Shown here: positions 8,473-17,645 of the stretch, piece after piece
Position numbering within the stretch: position 1 is the stretch's first letter
Layout: each line of letters starts with the position of its first letter
From: an uncultured Christensenella sp.
GTDB lineage: Bacteria > Bacillota > Clostridia > Christensenellales > Borkfalkiaceae
Reading direction: 5' to 3'
NCBI GenBank assembly: GCA_910585705.1
Contig: CAJUER010000001.1
Location: forward strand, 405,306-469,305
Length of the DNA: 64,000 bases
Translations under genes and position numbers: made by a program
The notes under the pieces: generated by a model
What the model saw: the letters and a program-made list of their open reading frames with translations, nothing else
Database searches by the model: none
Told to the model about the DNA's origin: nothing

Positions 8473-9381
8473 ATGAATGAATGTAAAAAATTAATTTCGC
8501 TTGTAAAGAGAAATACCAAATGTTACTTTAAAGACAAAGTTACGTTTTTCATGTCTATGATAACGCCGCTTATATTACTTTTTCTGTTTGTAACGTTTTT
8601 GAGGAACGTATATATAGACAGTTTTTATTCGGCTTTCCCAGAAGGCTTTACCGTTGAAAAACGCGTAGTGGAAGGCGTTGCAGGCGCTTGGCTGATGTCG
8701 TCGATTTTAAGCGTAAGCTCGGTGACGGTTGCGTTTTGCTCCAACGTAATTATGATTGAGGATAAAATAAATTCTGCAATAATCGATTTTAAGGTTTCGC
8801 CCGTAAAAGGTACGACGGTTTCGCTATCCTATTTTGTTGCTAATTTTTTTGTTACGTTTATCGTAATGATGTGCGTAATGTTGATAGGGCATATCTATCT
8901 TGCCGCAGTTGGTTGGTATATTACAGCAGGCGACTTTTTTATGATTATTGTCGACTGCATTTGCGGAATACTTTTCGGAACGCTGCTTGCGGGCGTTGTT
9001 GAAAGTTTTGTAAGCACGCAAGGAGCTATGTCCGCAGTGGCAACTTTGGTTTCGTCTATGTACGGATTCATTTGCGGGGCATATATGCCTTTATCACAGT
9101 TTTCGAAAGGTCTTGCAAGCGCTCTCGGATTACTTCCCGGTACATATAGCGTCGGGATAATAAGAAATCATTATATGCACGGATATTTGGATGAACTTGC
9201 AAGTCAAGGTGTACCGCAAGAAAATCTGAATATTATTAAAGATGCTTTTGATATGAATTTATACGTTTTCGATAAACAGGTTCCGTTCGGCGCAATGTAC
9301 GGAATATTGCTTGGCGCATGCGCCGTTTTGCTTGCGGCGTATATAGCGATAGTAATTCTTAAAAACAGAAAAAAGAAATAA
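8473..9381 (+). CDS. ABC-2 type transporter, permease
   Basis: 302 residues with about six hydrophobic helices. The N-terminal pattern (a cytoplasmic helix, then KDKVTFFMSMITPLILLFLFV) and the large extracytoplasmic loop after helix 1 are those of ABC-2 membrane proteins. It forms an export complex with the ATPase just upstream. The substrate is unknown; the TetR regulator suggests a toxic small molecule. Confidence 0.88.
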   Translation: MNECKKLISLVKRNTKCYFKDKVTFFMSMITPLILLFLFVTFLRNVYIDSFYSAFPEGFTVEKRVVEGVAGAWLMSSILSVSSVTVAFCSNVIMIEDKINSAIIDFKVSPVKGTTVSLSYFVANFFVTFIVMMCVMLIGHIYLAAVGWYITAGDFFMIIVDCICGILFGTLLAGVVESFVSTQGAMSAVATLVSSMYGFICGAYMPLSQFSKGLASALGLLPGTYSVGIIRNHYMHGYLDELASQGVPQENLNIIKDAFDMNLYVFDKQVPFGAMYGILLGACAVLLAAYIAIVILKNRKKK

Positions 9382-9406
9382 AACTCCATGCGGTTGCTGA
9401 ATTTTC

Positions 9407-9435
9407 TTGCCGCAATTATAAAAAAATGCTATAAT
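9407..9435 (+). promoter_or_regulatory. Sigma-A promoter for the aminopeptidase gene
   Basis: TTGCCG, 17-base spacer, TATAAT, 26 bases before the ATG, which has an AAGGAC ribosome binding site. Confidence 0.65.
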
Positions 9436-9461
9436 TGTAAAAAATAATTAAGGACGTTTTT

Positions 9462-10688
9462 ATGAAGCAGGAAAGGTTGAAAAAATATGCCGAGCTTATC
9501 GTTAAGTGCGGCTTGAACGTGCAAAAGGGTCAGGAAGTGATTATCAGGTGCGAGCTTGACCAGCCCGAATTTGTTACGATGGTAGTCGAAGAGTGCTATA
9601 AAGCAGGTGCGGAGCGCGTCAAGGTGGATTGGGCGCATATGCCTATCACCAAACTCGGCTATAATTACAGAAGTCTTAAAGTGCTTTCGGAAGTAACCGA
9701 AGTGGAAAAGGCGGAGTGGCAGAGAAAGGTCGATAAAAAATCTTGCCTCTTATGGCTGGATTCCGACGACCCCGACGGGCTTGACGGTACGGACAGTGAG
9801 AAAATTTCAAAGGCAAATATTGCAAGATTTCCAATAATCAAACCTTACCGCGATGCTTTGGAAAACAAATATCAATGGTGTATTGCGGCGGCGTCGGGAA
9901 GAGAATGGGCAAAGAAAATTTATCCCGAAATTCCCGTAGAAGAAGCGGTTGAAAAGTTGTGGGAAGATATTCTCTATTGTTCGCGTGTGGACGAAAATCC
10001 CGTAAAGGCTTGGGCTAAGCACAATGAAGAGCTTTCAAAGCGGTGCAAATTTTTAAACGATTATAAGTTTGAAAAGTTGGAATATAAAAGCTCGAACGGT
10101 ACGGATTTTACGGTCGGTCTTAATCCGATAGGCGTGTTTATGGGCGGCGGCGAATATACTTTGGGAAGTAATATTTACTTCAATCCCAATATTCCGAGCG
10201 AAGAGGTGTTTACAACGCCTATGCGCGGAATTGCAAACGGCAAGGTTGTGGCAACAAAACCGCTTTCCTATCAGGGCAAATTAATAGAAAACTTCTGGGT
10301 AAGATTTGAAAACGGCAAGGTTGTTGAGGTACATGCTGAGCGCAATCAGGATCTGCTTGAAAAAATGGTTTCAATGGACGAAGGTGCGGCGTATCTTGGC
10401 GAATGTGCGTTAATTGCATACGATTCACCCATAAACAACACAAACGTGTTATTCTATAATACCCTGTTTGATGAGAATGCGAGTTGTCATTTGGCTCTCG
10501 GCAGAGGGTTCAATAACTGCATTGAAAATTATGAAAAGTATTCCGTCGAAGAGTGCGAAAAACTCGGCGTAAACAATTCGATGATACATGTTGATTTTAT
10601 GATGGGCTCGAAAGATATGTCTATTGTCGGCGTGACTAAGGACGGAAAAAGGGTGCAGGTATTTAAAGACGGCAACTGGGCAATTTAA
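9462..10688 (+). CDS. M29-family aminopeptidase
   Basis: 408 residues matching the thermophilic metalloprotease (M29, AmpS/AmpT) family. Recognisable parts are the N-terminal QERLKKYAELIVKCGLNVQKGQ, the metal-binding segments NIPSEEVFTTP and GAAYLGECALIAYDSPINN, and the C-terminal HVDFMMGSKDMSIVG. It releases N-terminal amino acids from peptides in the cytosol using two divalent metals. It is a single-gene transcript with its own promoter and terminator. Confidence 0.9.
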   Translation: MKQERLKKYAELIVKCGLNVQKGQEVIIRCELDQPEFVTMVVEECYKAGAERVKVDWAHMPITKLGYNYRSLKVLSEVTEVEKAEWQRKVDKKSCLLWLDSDDPDGLDGTDSEKISKANIARFPIIKPYRDALENKYQWCIAAASGREWAKKIYPEIPVEEAVEKLWEDILYCSRVDENPVKAWAKHNEELSKRCKFLNDYKFEKLEYKSSNGTDFTVGLNPIGVFMGGGEYTLGSNIYFNPNIPSEEVFTTPMRGIANGKVVATKPLSYQGKLIENFWVRFENGKVVEVHAERNQDLLEKMVSMDEGAAYLGECALIAYDSPINNTNVLFYNTLFDENASCHLALGRGFNNCIENYEKYSVEECEKLGVNNSMIHVDFMMGSKDMSIVGVTKDGKRVQVFKDGNWAI

Positions 10689-10699
10689 ATAAAAAGCAG

Positions 10700-10730
10700 A
10701 AAAAGGACTGTCAAACAGTCCTTTTTGTTT
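10700..10730. terminator. Bidirectional terminator
   Basis: 11-bp stem AAAAAGGACTG/CAGTCCTTTTT with loop TCAAA between convergent genes. Confidence 0.85.
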
Positions 10731-10761
10731 ATATGTGAAATACTATGCGTGACGATTTTGC

Positions 10762-11925
10762 TTAAATAATCTGTAAAACGAAAAATTTTAAGTATTGCGT
10801 TTCTTCGGCGCATAATAATGACGGGTGGTCCGGCGCCTGAGTTTTTATCTCTACGCTGCGCACGGTTCTGCCGCTTTCACGGGCGGCGTCTATAAGCATT
10901 TTTTCAAACAGTGCCGTCGTCATGTGGTGCGAGCAGGAACAGGTGATTAAAAATCCGCCGCTTTTAACTATTTTCATTGCGGAAATGTTTATATCCTTAT
11001 ATCCGCGATAGGCGTCCTTTACCTCGTCAGCAGTTTTGCAAAAGGCGGGCGGATCCAAAATAACGGTGTCGAACAGTCTTTTTTCTTTTCTGAAATTTCT
11101 CAGCACTTCGAACACGTCGCCGCAAAGAGTGGTAATATTTTTAAACGAATTCAATTTTGCATTGTCGTTTACGTTTTTCAAGGCAAGCTCCGAAATATCG
11201 CAAGCCGTAACTTTGTCGGCTACGGTTGCCGCATTCAAAGAAAAACCTCCGCTGTTGCAAAAACAGTCCAACACCTCGCCTCTGCAATATTTTCTTGCGG
11301 CTAAGCGGTTTTCTTTCTGGTCAAGGAAGTAACCCGTCTTTTGTCCGTTTTTTACGTCTACAAGCATCTTAATTGTGTTTTCAGAAACCTCGCAGTAGTC
11401 GGGCACTTCACCGTATAAAACCTGCTTAATTTCGGGCAAGCCCTCTTTTTTTCTTACGGCAACGTCGCTCCGTTCATAAATTCCTTTCGGCGAAAACAGT
11501 TTAACGAGGCACTTGCAAATAATTTCTTTTCTTTGATCTATTCCGAGCGACAGGCACTGCATAACCAGTACGTCGCCGTATCTGTCAATAATGAGCGCAG
11601 GCAAATTGTCGGCTTCGGCAAAAACCATTCTGTAACAGTCCGTATATCCGAGTTTAAGGCGGTAATCGTTTGCCGCTTTTATTCTGTCAAGATAAAGCGC
11701 TTCGTCGTCGTTTTCGTTATTGCGGATAAATATTCTTACAAGTATTTTCGAGGCATGGTTTATGTAACCCTTGCCGATATATCTGCCGTCGTAAGAAAAA
11801 ACCGTTGCAAGCGAACCGTTTTTGTCTTTGTTCTCAATGCGCGAAACCTCGTTGGCGTAAACCCAGCTGTGCCCTGCGATAATGCGTTTTTCTTCGTTCT
11901 TTTTCAGATATATTTCGTACGGCAT
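10762..11925 (-). CDS. Class I SAM-dependent rRNA methyltransferase, RlmI-like
   Basis: 387 residues from an ATG preceded by GAGGTG. An N-terminal PUA-like domain (MPYEIYLKKNEEKRIIAGHSWVYANE) is followed by an EEHEE linker and a C-terminal Rossmann methyltransferase. The SAM loop is VLDCFCNSGGFSLNAA and the catalytic DPPAFCK motif is present. RlmI makes m5C in 23S rRNA; the exact target here is inferred. It is a monocistronic minus-strand gene among + strand genes. Confidence 0.88.
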   Translation of the reverse strand: MPYEIYLKKNEEKRIIAGHSWVYANEVSRIENKDKNGSLATVFSYDGRYIGKGYINHASKILVRIFIRNNENDDEALYLDRIKAANDYRLKLGYTDCYRMVFAEADNLPALIIDRYGDVLVMQCLSLGIDQRKEIICKCLVKLFSPKGIYERSDVAVRKKEGLPEIKQVLYGEVPDYCEVSENTIKMLVDVKNGQKTGYFLDQKENRLAARKYCRGEVLDCFCNSGGFSLNAATVADKVTACDISELALKNVNDNAKLNSFKNITTLCGDVFEVLRNFRKEKRLFDTVILDPPAFCKTADEVKDAYRGYKDINISAMKIVKSGGFLITCSCSHHMTTALFEKMLIDAARESGRTVRSVEIKTQAPDHPSLLCAEETQYLKFFVLQII

Positions 11926-11987
11926 ATTTTCACCTCGAAAACAGTTTATCAAACCTCAAGAATAATTGCAAATACTTTAAATAAAAA

Positions 11988-12016
11988 TTGCTTTTTATTT
12001 GCCGAAATGGTAAAAT
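11988..12016 (+). promoter_or_regulatory. Sigma-A promoter that appears to yield a leaderless mRNA
   Basis: TTGCTT, 17-base spacer, TAAAAT (12011-12016). Transcription should start near 12022-12024, on or just before the ATG at 12024. No ribosome binding site is present. Confidence 0.55.
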
Positions 12017-12023
12017 AATGAAT

Positions 12024-13748
12024 ATGCGTAAGTTGCTTAAATACTTGAAACATTATAAAGTCCAAAGTGTTCTCGCTCCGCTTTTCAAATTGCTTGAGGC
12101 GGGATTTGAGCTTATCGTTCCGCTTGTCGTCGCGGCGATAATAGACAACGGAATAGACGGAGGTGCAGGTACGGGTTATATCGTAAAGATGTGCCTGATT
12201 CTCGTCGCGTTAGGCGTCGTCGGACTGGTTAGTGCGGTCTCCGCGCAATATTTTGCCGCGAGGGCTGCCGTAGGTTTTTCCAAAGAACTAAGACATGACC
12301 TGTTTTCTAAAATGCAATCGCTTTCATACAGTCAGATCGACGGTTTGGGTACATCCCGAATGATTACGCGAATGACGAGCGACGTGAATCAAATTCAGTC
12401 TGGCGTAAATCTTGTTTTAAGACTTTTTATGCGTTCTCCGTTTATTGTGTTCGGTGCGATGATTATGGCGTTTTTTATAAACGTTACCGCAGGCGGAGTG
12501 TTTGCTGTTTCCATTGCGGTTCTTTGCGTTGTGGTGTTCGGTATTATGCTTGCAAGCATACCGCTCTATAAAAAGGTGCAGGGTAAACTTGACAGGGTGA
12601 CGACTGCGACAAGGGAAACGCTTACTGGCGCAAGAGTTTTAAGGGCGTTCTGTAAGGAAGACGAGGAAGTCGCAAATTACGCTAAAAGAAACGGAGAACT
12701 GACAAAAGCTCAACTCTTTGTGGGAAAGATTTCCGCATTAATGAATCCGCTTACTTACGCGATAATTAATGTGGCGATAATCGTTTTGCTTTATGTAGGC
12801 GCGATTAAAGTCGACGGCGGCACGCTTGCACGCGGCGACGTTGTTGCGCTTTACAATTATATGAGCCAGATTTTAATCGAGCTTATTAAACTTGCAAACC
12901 TGATAATAACTGTAACTAAGTCGTTTGCGTGTGCGGGAAGGGTGAACGAAATACTTGAAATGCAGCCTGCGCTTAAACACGGCAAATCCGACTTAATTGC
13001 AGAAAATAATGCGTTTATCAGTTTTAAAAACGTTTGCGTGAACTATGCTAATGCTTCGGTCAATGCATTGGACGGGATTTCGTTTGACGTTCAAAGGGGT
13101 CAGACGGTCGGAATAATCGGGGGTACAGGCGCGGGTAAAACTTCGCTTGTGAACCTGATACCGCATTTTTATGACGTCAGCGAAGGTGAAATTTTAATTA
13201 ACGGTAAAAACGTTAATAGCGTCGGCGATGAAACTTTGCGCGATTTGTGCGGCATTGTCCCGCAGAAAGCGGTTTTATTTGAGGGAACCATACGCGAAAA
13301 TATGCAGTGGGGTAAAAATGACGCAACCGACGGCGAAATTATGCAGGCAATCGAAGCGGCGCAGGCTGCCGACGTTGTAAAATCAAAGGAAAAAGGACTT
13401 GACGAAAAGGTTGAGCAGGGCGGAAAGAATTTTTCTGGCGGTCAGCGTCAGCGCCTTACAATCGCGCGTGCGCTGGTTAAAAGGCCTGAAATACTCATAC
13501 TTGACGACAGTGCGTCCGCGCTCGACTATGCTACGGACGCAAAACTGCGCAAATCATTGAAGGAACTTGACCATAACCCTACGGTGTTCATCGTTTCGCA
13601 ACGCACTTCGTCGATAAGGCATGCGGATAAAATTATCGTGCTTGACGGCGGAAAAATGGTCGGTGCGGGCACTCATGACGAGCTTTTGAAGACCTGCGAT
13701 ATTTACCGCGAAATTCATTTCTCGCAATATGAGAAGGAGGGTGCGTAA
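12024..13748 (+). CDS. Heterodimeric ABC exporter, subunit with the degenerate catalytic site
   Basis: 574 residues from the ATG at 12024. Six transmembrane helices come first, then a nucleotide-binding domain with Walker A GGTGAGKTS and signature FSGGQRQR. The Walker B reads ILILDDS, with Asp in place of the catalytic Glu, and the switch His is Gln (VSQRTSS). This is the pattern of the BmrC-type partner in heterodimeric multidrug exporters (BmrCD, TM287/288), where one ATP site is inactive. Its partner follows after 2 bases. No upstream in-frame start has a ribosome binding site. Confidence 0.87.
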   Translation: MRKLLKYLKHYKVQSVLAPLFKLLEAGFELIVPLVVAAIIDNGIDGGAGTGYIVKMCLILVALGVVGLVSAVSAQYFAARAAVGFSKELRHDLFSKMQSLSYSQIDGLGTSRMITRMTSDVNQIQSGVNLVLRLFMRSPFIVFGAMIMAFFINVTAGGVFAVSIAVLCVVVFGIMLASIPLYKKVQGKLDRVTTATRETLTGARVLRAFCKEDEEVANYAKRNGELTKAQLFVGKISALMNPLTYAIINVAIIVLLYVGAIKVDGGTLARGDVVALYNYMSQILIELIKLANLIITVTKSFACAGRVNEILEMQPALKHGKSDLIAENNAFISFKNVCVNYANASVNALDGISFDVQRGQTVGIIGGTGAGKTSLVNLIPHFYDVSEGEILINGKNVNSVGDETLRDLCGIVPQKAVLFEGTIRENMQWGKNDATDGEIMQAIEAAQAADVVKSKEKGLDEKVEQGGKNFSGGQRQRLTIARALVKRPEILILDDSASALDYATDAKLRKSLKELDHNPTVFIVSQRTSSIRHADKIIVLDGGKMVGAGTHDELLKTCDIYREIHFSQYEKEGA

Positions 13749-13750
13749 AT

Positions 13751-15517
13751 ATGGCAAAGGTTCAGAAAGGTGTTTTAAAGCGCGTTTTAAAACAGTTGAA
13801 AGGCTATAAATTATGGCTGATTGCAACTATATTTTTTGCATTGATAACGGTTGCCGGTACGCTTACCGTGCCCATTTTCTTCGGTCAGATTATAGACCTT
13901 ATCGATCTTACAAAAGTCGAAAGCATCGATTTCGGTAAAATATTTATAAAGTTTATAATTATAGGCGGCGTTATAGGGGTAACCTGCCTTGCGCAGTGGC
14001 TTATGAACATTATAAATAACCATATAACTTACCATATAGTCAAGGACATACGAGAGGAAGCGTTTGCGAAAATTCAGCTGTTGCCGCTTAAATACATTGA
14101 CGCCCATTCATACGGCGATATAGTAAGCAGAAACATTGCCGACGTCGACCAGTTTGCGGACGGACTGTTAATGGGGTTCACACAGCTGTTTACGGGGCTT
14201 TTAACAATTATAGGAACGCTTGTAATAATGTTCGTTATAAACTGGGTTATAGCTATAGTCGTTTTTGTTATAACTCCGCTTTCGCTGTTTGTTGCAAAGT
14301 TCATAGCTTCGAGAACTTACTCGATGTTTAAAAAGACTTCGGAAATTCGCGGCGAGCAAACGGCGTTCATTGACGAGATGATAGGGAATTTAAAGGTGGT
14401 TAAAGCTTTTAACCGCGAAGATGAGAATATAAGCAAATTCGATGAAATCAACGCAAGATTGACTTCTGCGTCTTTAAAATCCATATTCTTCTCATCGCTT
14501 ACAAATCCCTCGACGCGTTTTGTAAACGCAGTTGTTTATGCGGCGGTTGCTCTGAGCGGCGCGCTTATGCTTACGGGATTGTTTTCTGTGCCTACCGTTA
14601 TGTTTTCAACGGGTATGCTTGTCAGTCTGCTTTCATATGCCAACCAGTATACAAAGCCGTTCAATGAGATTTCGGGAGTCGTTACCGAATTGCAGAACGC
14701 AGTGGCGTGTGCGGGCAGAATTTACGAGCTTATAGACGAGCAGCCGCAAGTTCCCGACAAGGATGACGCCTTGAAGCTTTCCGACGTGGATGGTAATGTG
14801 GATTTCGAGAACATATATTTTTCGTATACGGCGGATAAAAAATTAATAGAAAATCTCAATCTAAAAGTAAAAGCAGGACAAAGGGTTGCGATAGTAGGAC
14901 CGACCGGCTGCGGAAAAACAACTCTTATAAATCTTTTAATGCGGTTTTATGACCCTGTAAGCGGAAATATTACGGTCGACGGTAATAATATTTTAGACGT
15001 TACGCGTAAATCATTGCGCGGCAATTACGGAATGGTTTTGCAGGATACCTGGCTTAAAAGCGGAACTATACGCGACAATATCGCCATAGGAAAGCCGAAT
15101 GCTACCGAAGAGGAAATTATAGAAGCGGCGAAAGCGGCGCGTTCGCATAATTTTATAATGCAGCTTCCCAAAGGTTACGATACCGAAGTTACGGAAGACG
15201 GCGGAAATCTTTCGCAGGGGCAAAAGCAGCTTCTTTGCATTACAAGGATAATGCTGTGTCTGCCGCCTATGCTTATTCTGGACGAGGCGACCTCGTCAAT
15301 AGACACGCGTACGGAAGTAAAAATCCAGGAAGCGTTTGCCCGCCTTATGGACGGAAGAACAAGCTTTATCGTTGCGCACAGGTTATCGACGATAAAGGAA
15401 GCAGACATTATTCTTGTTATGGACAACGGAAATATTGTTGAACAGGGCACGCATTCGCAGCTTTTATCTATCGGCGGCTTCTATTCCAAATTATATAATA
15501 GTCAGTTTGCCGTATAA
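13751..15517 (+). CDS. Heterodimeric ABC exporter, partner subunit
   Basis: 588 residues: six transmembrane helices and a nucleotide-binding domain with Walker A GPTGCGKTT, Walker B MLILDEATSS (catalytic Glu intact) and switch His in VAHRLSTIKEAD. The signature motif is LSQGQKQ instead of LSGGQ. Together with the upstream subunit (Asp in Walker B, normal signature) this makes one consensus and one degenerate ATP site, as in BmrCD-type exporters. The substrate is likely lipophilic compounds or lipids, by inference. Confidence 0.9.
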   Translation: MAKVQKGVLKRVLKQLKGYKLWLIATIFFALITVAGTLTVPIFFGQIIDLIDLTKVESIDFGKIFIKFIIIGGVIGVTCLAQWLMNIINNHITYHIVKDIREEAFAKIQLLPLKYIDAHSYGDIVSRNIADVDQFADGLLMGFTQLFTGLLTIIGTLVIMFVINWVIAIVVFVITPLSLFVAKFIASRTYSMFKKTSEIRGEQTAFIDEMIGNLKVVKAFNREDENISKFDEINARLTSASLKSIFFSSLTNPSTRFVNAVVYAAVALSGALMLTGLFSVPTVMFSTGMLVSLLSYANQYTKPFNEISGVVTELQNAVACAGRIYELIDEQPQVPDKDDALKLSDVDGNVDFENIYFSYTADKKLIENLNLKVKAGQRVAIVGPTGCGKTTLINLLMRFYDPVSGNITVDGNNILDVTRKSLRGNYGMVLQDTWLKSGTIRDNIAIGKPNATEEEIIEAAKAARSHNFIMQLPKGYDTEVTEDGGNLSQGQKQLLCITRIMLCLPPMLILDEATSSIDTRTEVKIQEAFARLMDGRTSFIVAHRLSTIKEADIILVMDNGNIVEQGTHSQLLSIGGFYSKLYNSQFAV

Positions 15518-15528
15518 AGGGAAGAGAT

Positions 15529-15865
15529 TTGGAGACAAGGAAATTTTTGGAATTTGCGTTTGCCAAATTAAAAGAATGCGGTTGGCTTGAAAAATTAATG
15601 CCTTCGGATATAATCGAAAGCGAAATTACAAATTTTGAAAAGAAACAACATTTGAACTTCATACGGCGGTTTTTGGCAAGAAAACGGTTACTATGACGCC
15701 GAGGGAATTTTACATGGCGAACTTGCCGCACCGGATTTCTGTACTTTCTTGAATTGGTATTTCTGCGGAGAGTTGGAAGAAAAGTTCGGTAAACAAAATT
15801 GCGTTAAAGTAAACCGTGAATTTTACAACAAGTGGATAGAAAAGAATTTTATTACAAATTTATAG
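15529..15865 (+). pseudogene. Frameshifted small gene
   Basis: A TTG start (15529) after AAGGGAAG opens a frame beginning METRKFLEFAFAKLKECGW that stops at about 15695. The reading is continued in a different frame (GYYDAEGILHGELAAP up to WIEKNFITNL and a stop at 15863-15865). The two frames overlap around 15655-15695, and both read as plausible protein, so a single intact gene of about 112 codons probably existed. I do not recognise the family. A sequencing indel is also possible. Confidence 0.5.
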
Positions 15866-15904
15866 TTAAAAATAATATTTCACAAATAACTTTAAGGAGT
15901 TTAT

Positions 15905-17482
15905 ATGTTACAAGTAAACAACGTATCACTGCAATACGGCAGTAAAAAATTATTCGAAGAAGTCAATTTAAAATTTACGAAGGGCAACTGTTACGGCATA
16001 ATCGGCGCAAACGGTGCAGGTAAATCAACCTTCCTTAAGGTCCTCAGCGGCGAAGTGGAGCCCAATAAAGGCGACGTGACTATGGACAAAAACGAAAGGA
16101 TGTCCGTTTTACAGCAGAATCAGAACGCTTACGACAATGTTACGGTGCTCCGCGCCGTTATGCTCGGGCATAAACGCCTTGTCGAGATAATGGACGAAAA
16201 AGACGCGCTTTACGCGAAGTCTGATTTTACTGAAGAGGACGGAGTACGCGCAAGCGAGCTTGAAAGCGAGTTTGCGGAACTTGGCGGCTGGGACGCAGAA
16301 TACGAGGCGCAAACGCTTTTAAACGCGCTTGATGTGACGGAGGAATGTCACGATACGCTTATGGCGGAAATGGACGCAAAGCGCAAGGTTAAAATTTTGC
16401 TTGCGCAGGCGCTTTTCGGTAATCCTGATATTTTGCTTTTGGACGAGCCTACAAACAACCTCGATATAAAGACTGTGCGCTGGCTTGAAAATTATTTAAT
16501 GGACTTTGAAAACACCATTATAATAGTTTCGCATAACAGGCACTTTTTGAATAAAGTCTGCACGCACATTTGCGACGTGGATTACGGAAAAATAAACATG
16601 ATGCTCGGAAACTATGATTTCTGGTATGAGACTAACCAGCTTCTCGCGCGTCAGCAGCGCGATCAGAACAAGAAGAACGAGCAGCGCGCAAAAGAATTAC
16701 AGGAATTTATCGCAAGGTTTGCCGCAAACGCTTCGAAATCGCGTCAGGCTACTTCCAGAAAGAAAGAGCTTGAAAAACTCACAATTTCCGACTTCAAGCC
16801 TTCGCTCCGTAAATATCCGTTTATAGACTTTAAATATGAAAAAGAAATCGGCAACGATATTTTAATGGTTGAAGGCTTAACCAAGAAAGGTTATTTTGAA
16901 GATGTTTCTTTTACAGTACAGAAAGACGAAAAAATAGGCATTGTCAGCGACAAAAGTACGACTGTTTCCATGCTTTACGATATTCTTGTAGGCAAGGTTC
17001 AGCCCGATGCGGGTACCGTCAAATGGGGTAAAACGATAACTACTTCATATTTCCCCGAAAACAACAACGAGTATTTTCAGGGTTGCAATTATACCCTTGT
17101 GGAGTGGCTCAGTCAGTTTTCAAAGGACCATTACGAGGAATATCTTCGCGGTTGGCTCGGCAGAATGTTGTTTTCCGGTGAAGAGGCGTTAAAGCAGGCA
17201 AAGGTTTTAAGCGGCGGAGAAAAAGTAAGATGTATGCTTGCAAAGATGATGCTCGAAGGCAGTAATTTCCTTATTCTTGACGAGCCGACAAACCACCTCG
17301 ACTTAGAGTCGATTACAGCTCTTAATAACGGAATGAAAAATTTTAAGGGTTGTATGCTTTTTACCTCGCACGACCAGGAGCTTATGAATACCGTTGCTAA
17401 CAGAATTATTGAAATAAACGGCGTCAAAAAGTTCGATAAACAGGTATCTTACGACGAATATATCGATTTAATCACTCAATAA
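15905..17482 (+). CDS. ABC-F family ATPase
   Basis: 525 residues with two fused ATP-binding domains and no membrane segments, the ABC-F layout. The first domain has Walker A GANGAGKST, then LLLDEPTNNLDI; the interdomain linker (residues about 250-300) is Lys/Arg rich, as needed for ribosome contact. The second domain has LSGGEKVRCMLAKMM and LILDEPTNHLDLES, but its Walker A is degenerate (IVSDKSTTVS). ABC-F proteins act on the ribosome in translation or antibiotic protection. Overall it resembles the YkpA/YbiT type. An AAGGAG ribosome binding site is present. Confidence 0.88.
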   Translation: MLQVNNVSLQYGSKKLFEEVNLKFTKGNCYGIIGANGAGKSTFLKVLSGEVEPNKGDVTMDKNERMSVLQQNQNAYDNVTVLRAVMLGHKRLVEIMDEKDALYAKSDFTEEDGVRASELESEFAELGGWDAEYEAQTLLNALDVTEECHDTLMAEMDAKRKVKILLAQALFGNPDILLLDEPTNNLDIKTVRWLENYLMDFENTIIIVSHNRHFLNKVCTHICDVDYGKINMMLGNYDFWYETNQLLARQQRDQNKKNEQRAKELQEFIARFAANASKSRQATSRKKELEKLTISDFKPSLRKYPFIDFKYEKEIGNDILMVEGLTKKGYFEDVSFTVQKDEKIGIVSDKSTTVSMLYDILVGKVQPDAGTVKWGKTITTSYFPENNNEYFQGCNYTLVEWLSQFSKDHYEEYLRGWLGRMLFSGEEALKQAKVLSGGEKVRCMLAKMMLEGSNFLILDEPTNHLDLESITALNNGMKNFKGCMLFTSHDQELMNTVANRIIEINGVKKFDKQVSYDEYIDLITQ

Positions 17483-17556
17483 ATGCATTTTGTACAAAAT
17501 TAGGCAAAATTCTACAAAATTTTTAAAAATATTTAGTATATTTTTACAAAAATAGC

Positions 17557-17585
17557 TTTACATTTACAATATATTGCTGTATAAT
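17557..17585 (+). promoter_or_regulatory. Sigma-A promoter for spo0A
   Basis: TTTACA, 17-base spacer, TATAAT. The leader is about 55 bases and ends in an AGAGGAGAA ribosome binding site. Confidence 0.65.
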
Positions 17586-17645
17586 TTATTCACTTTCCTC
17601 AAAAAGGCCAAACAGAGGATAAAAAATAGAGGAGAATAAATTTTT

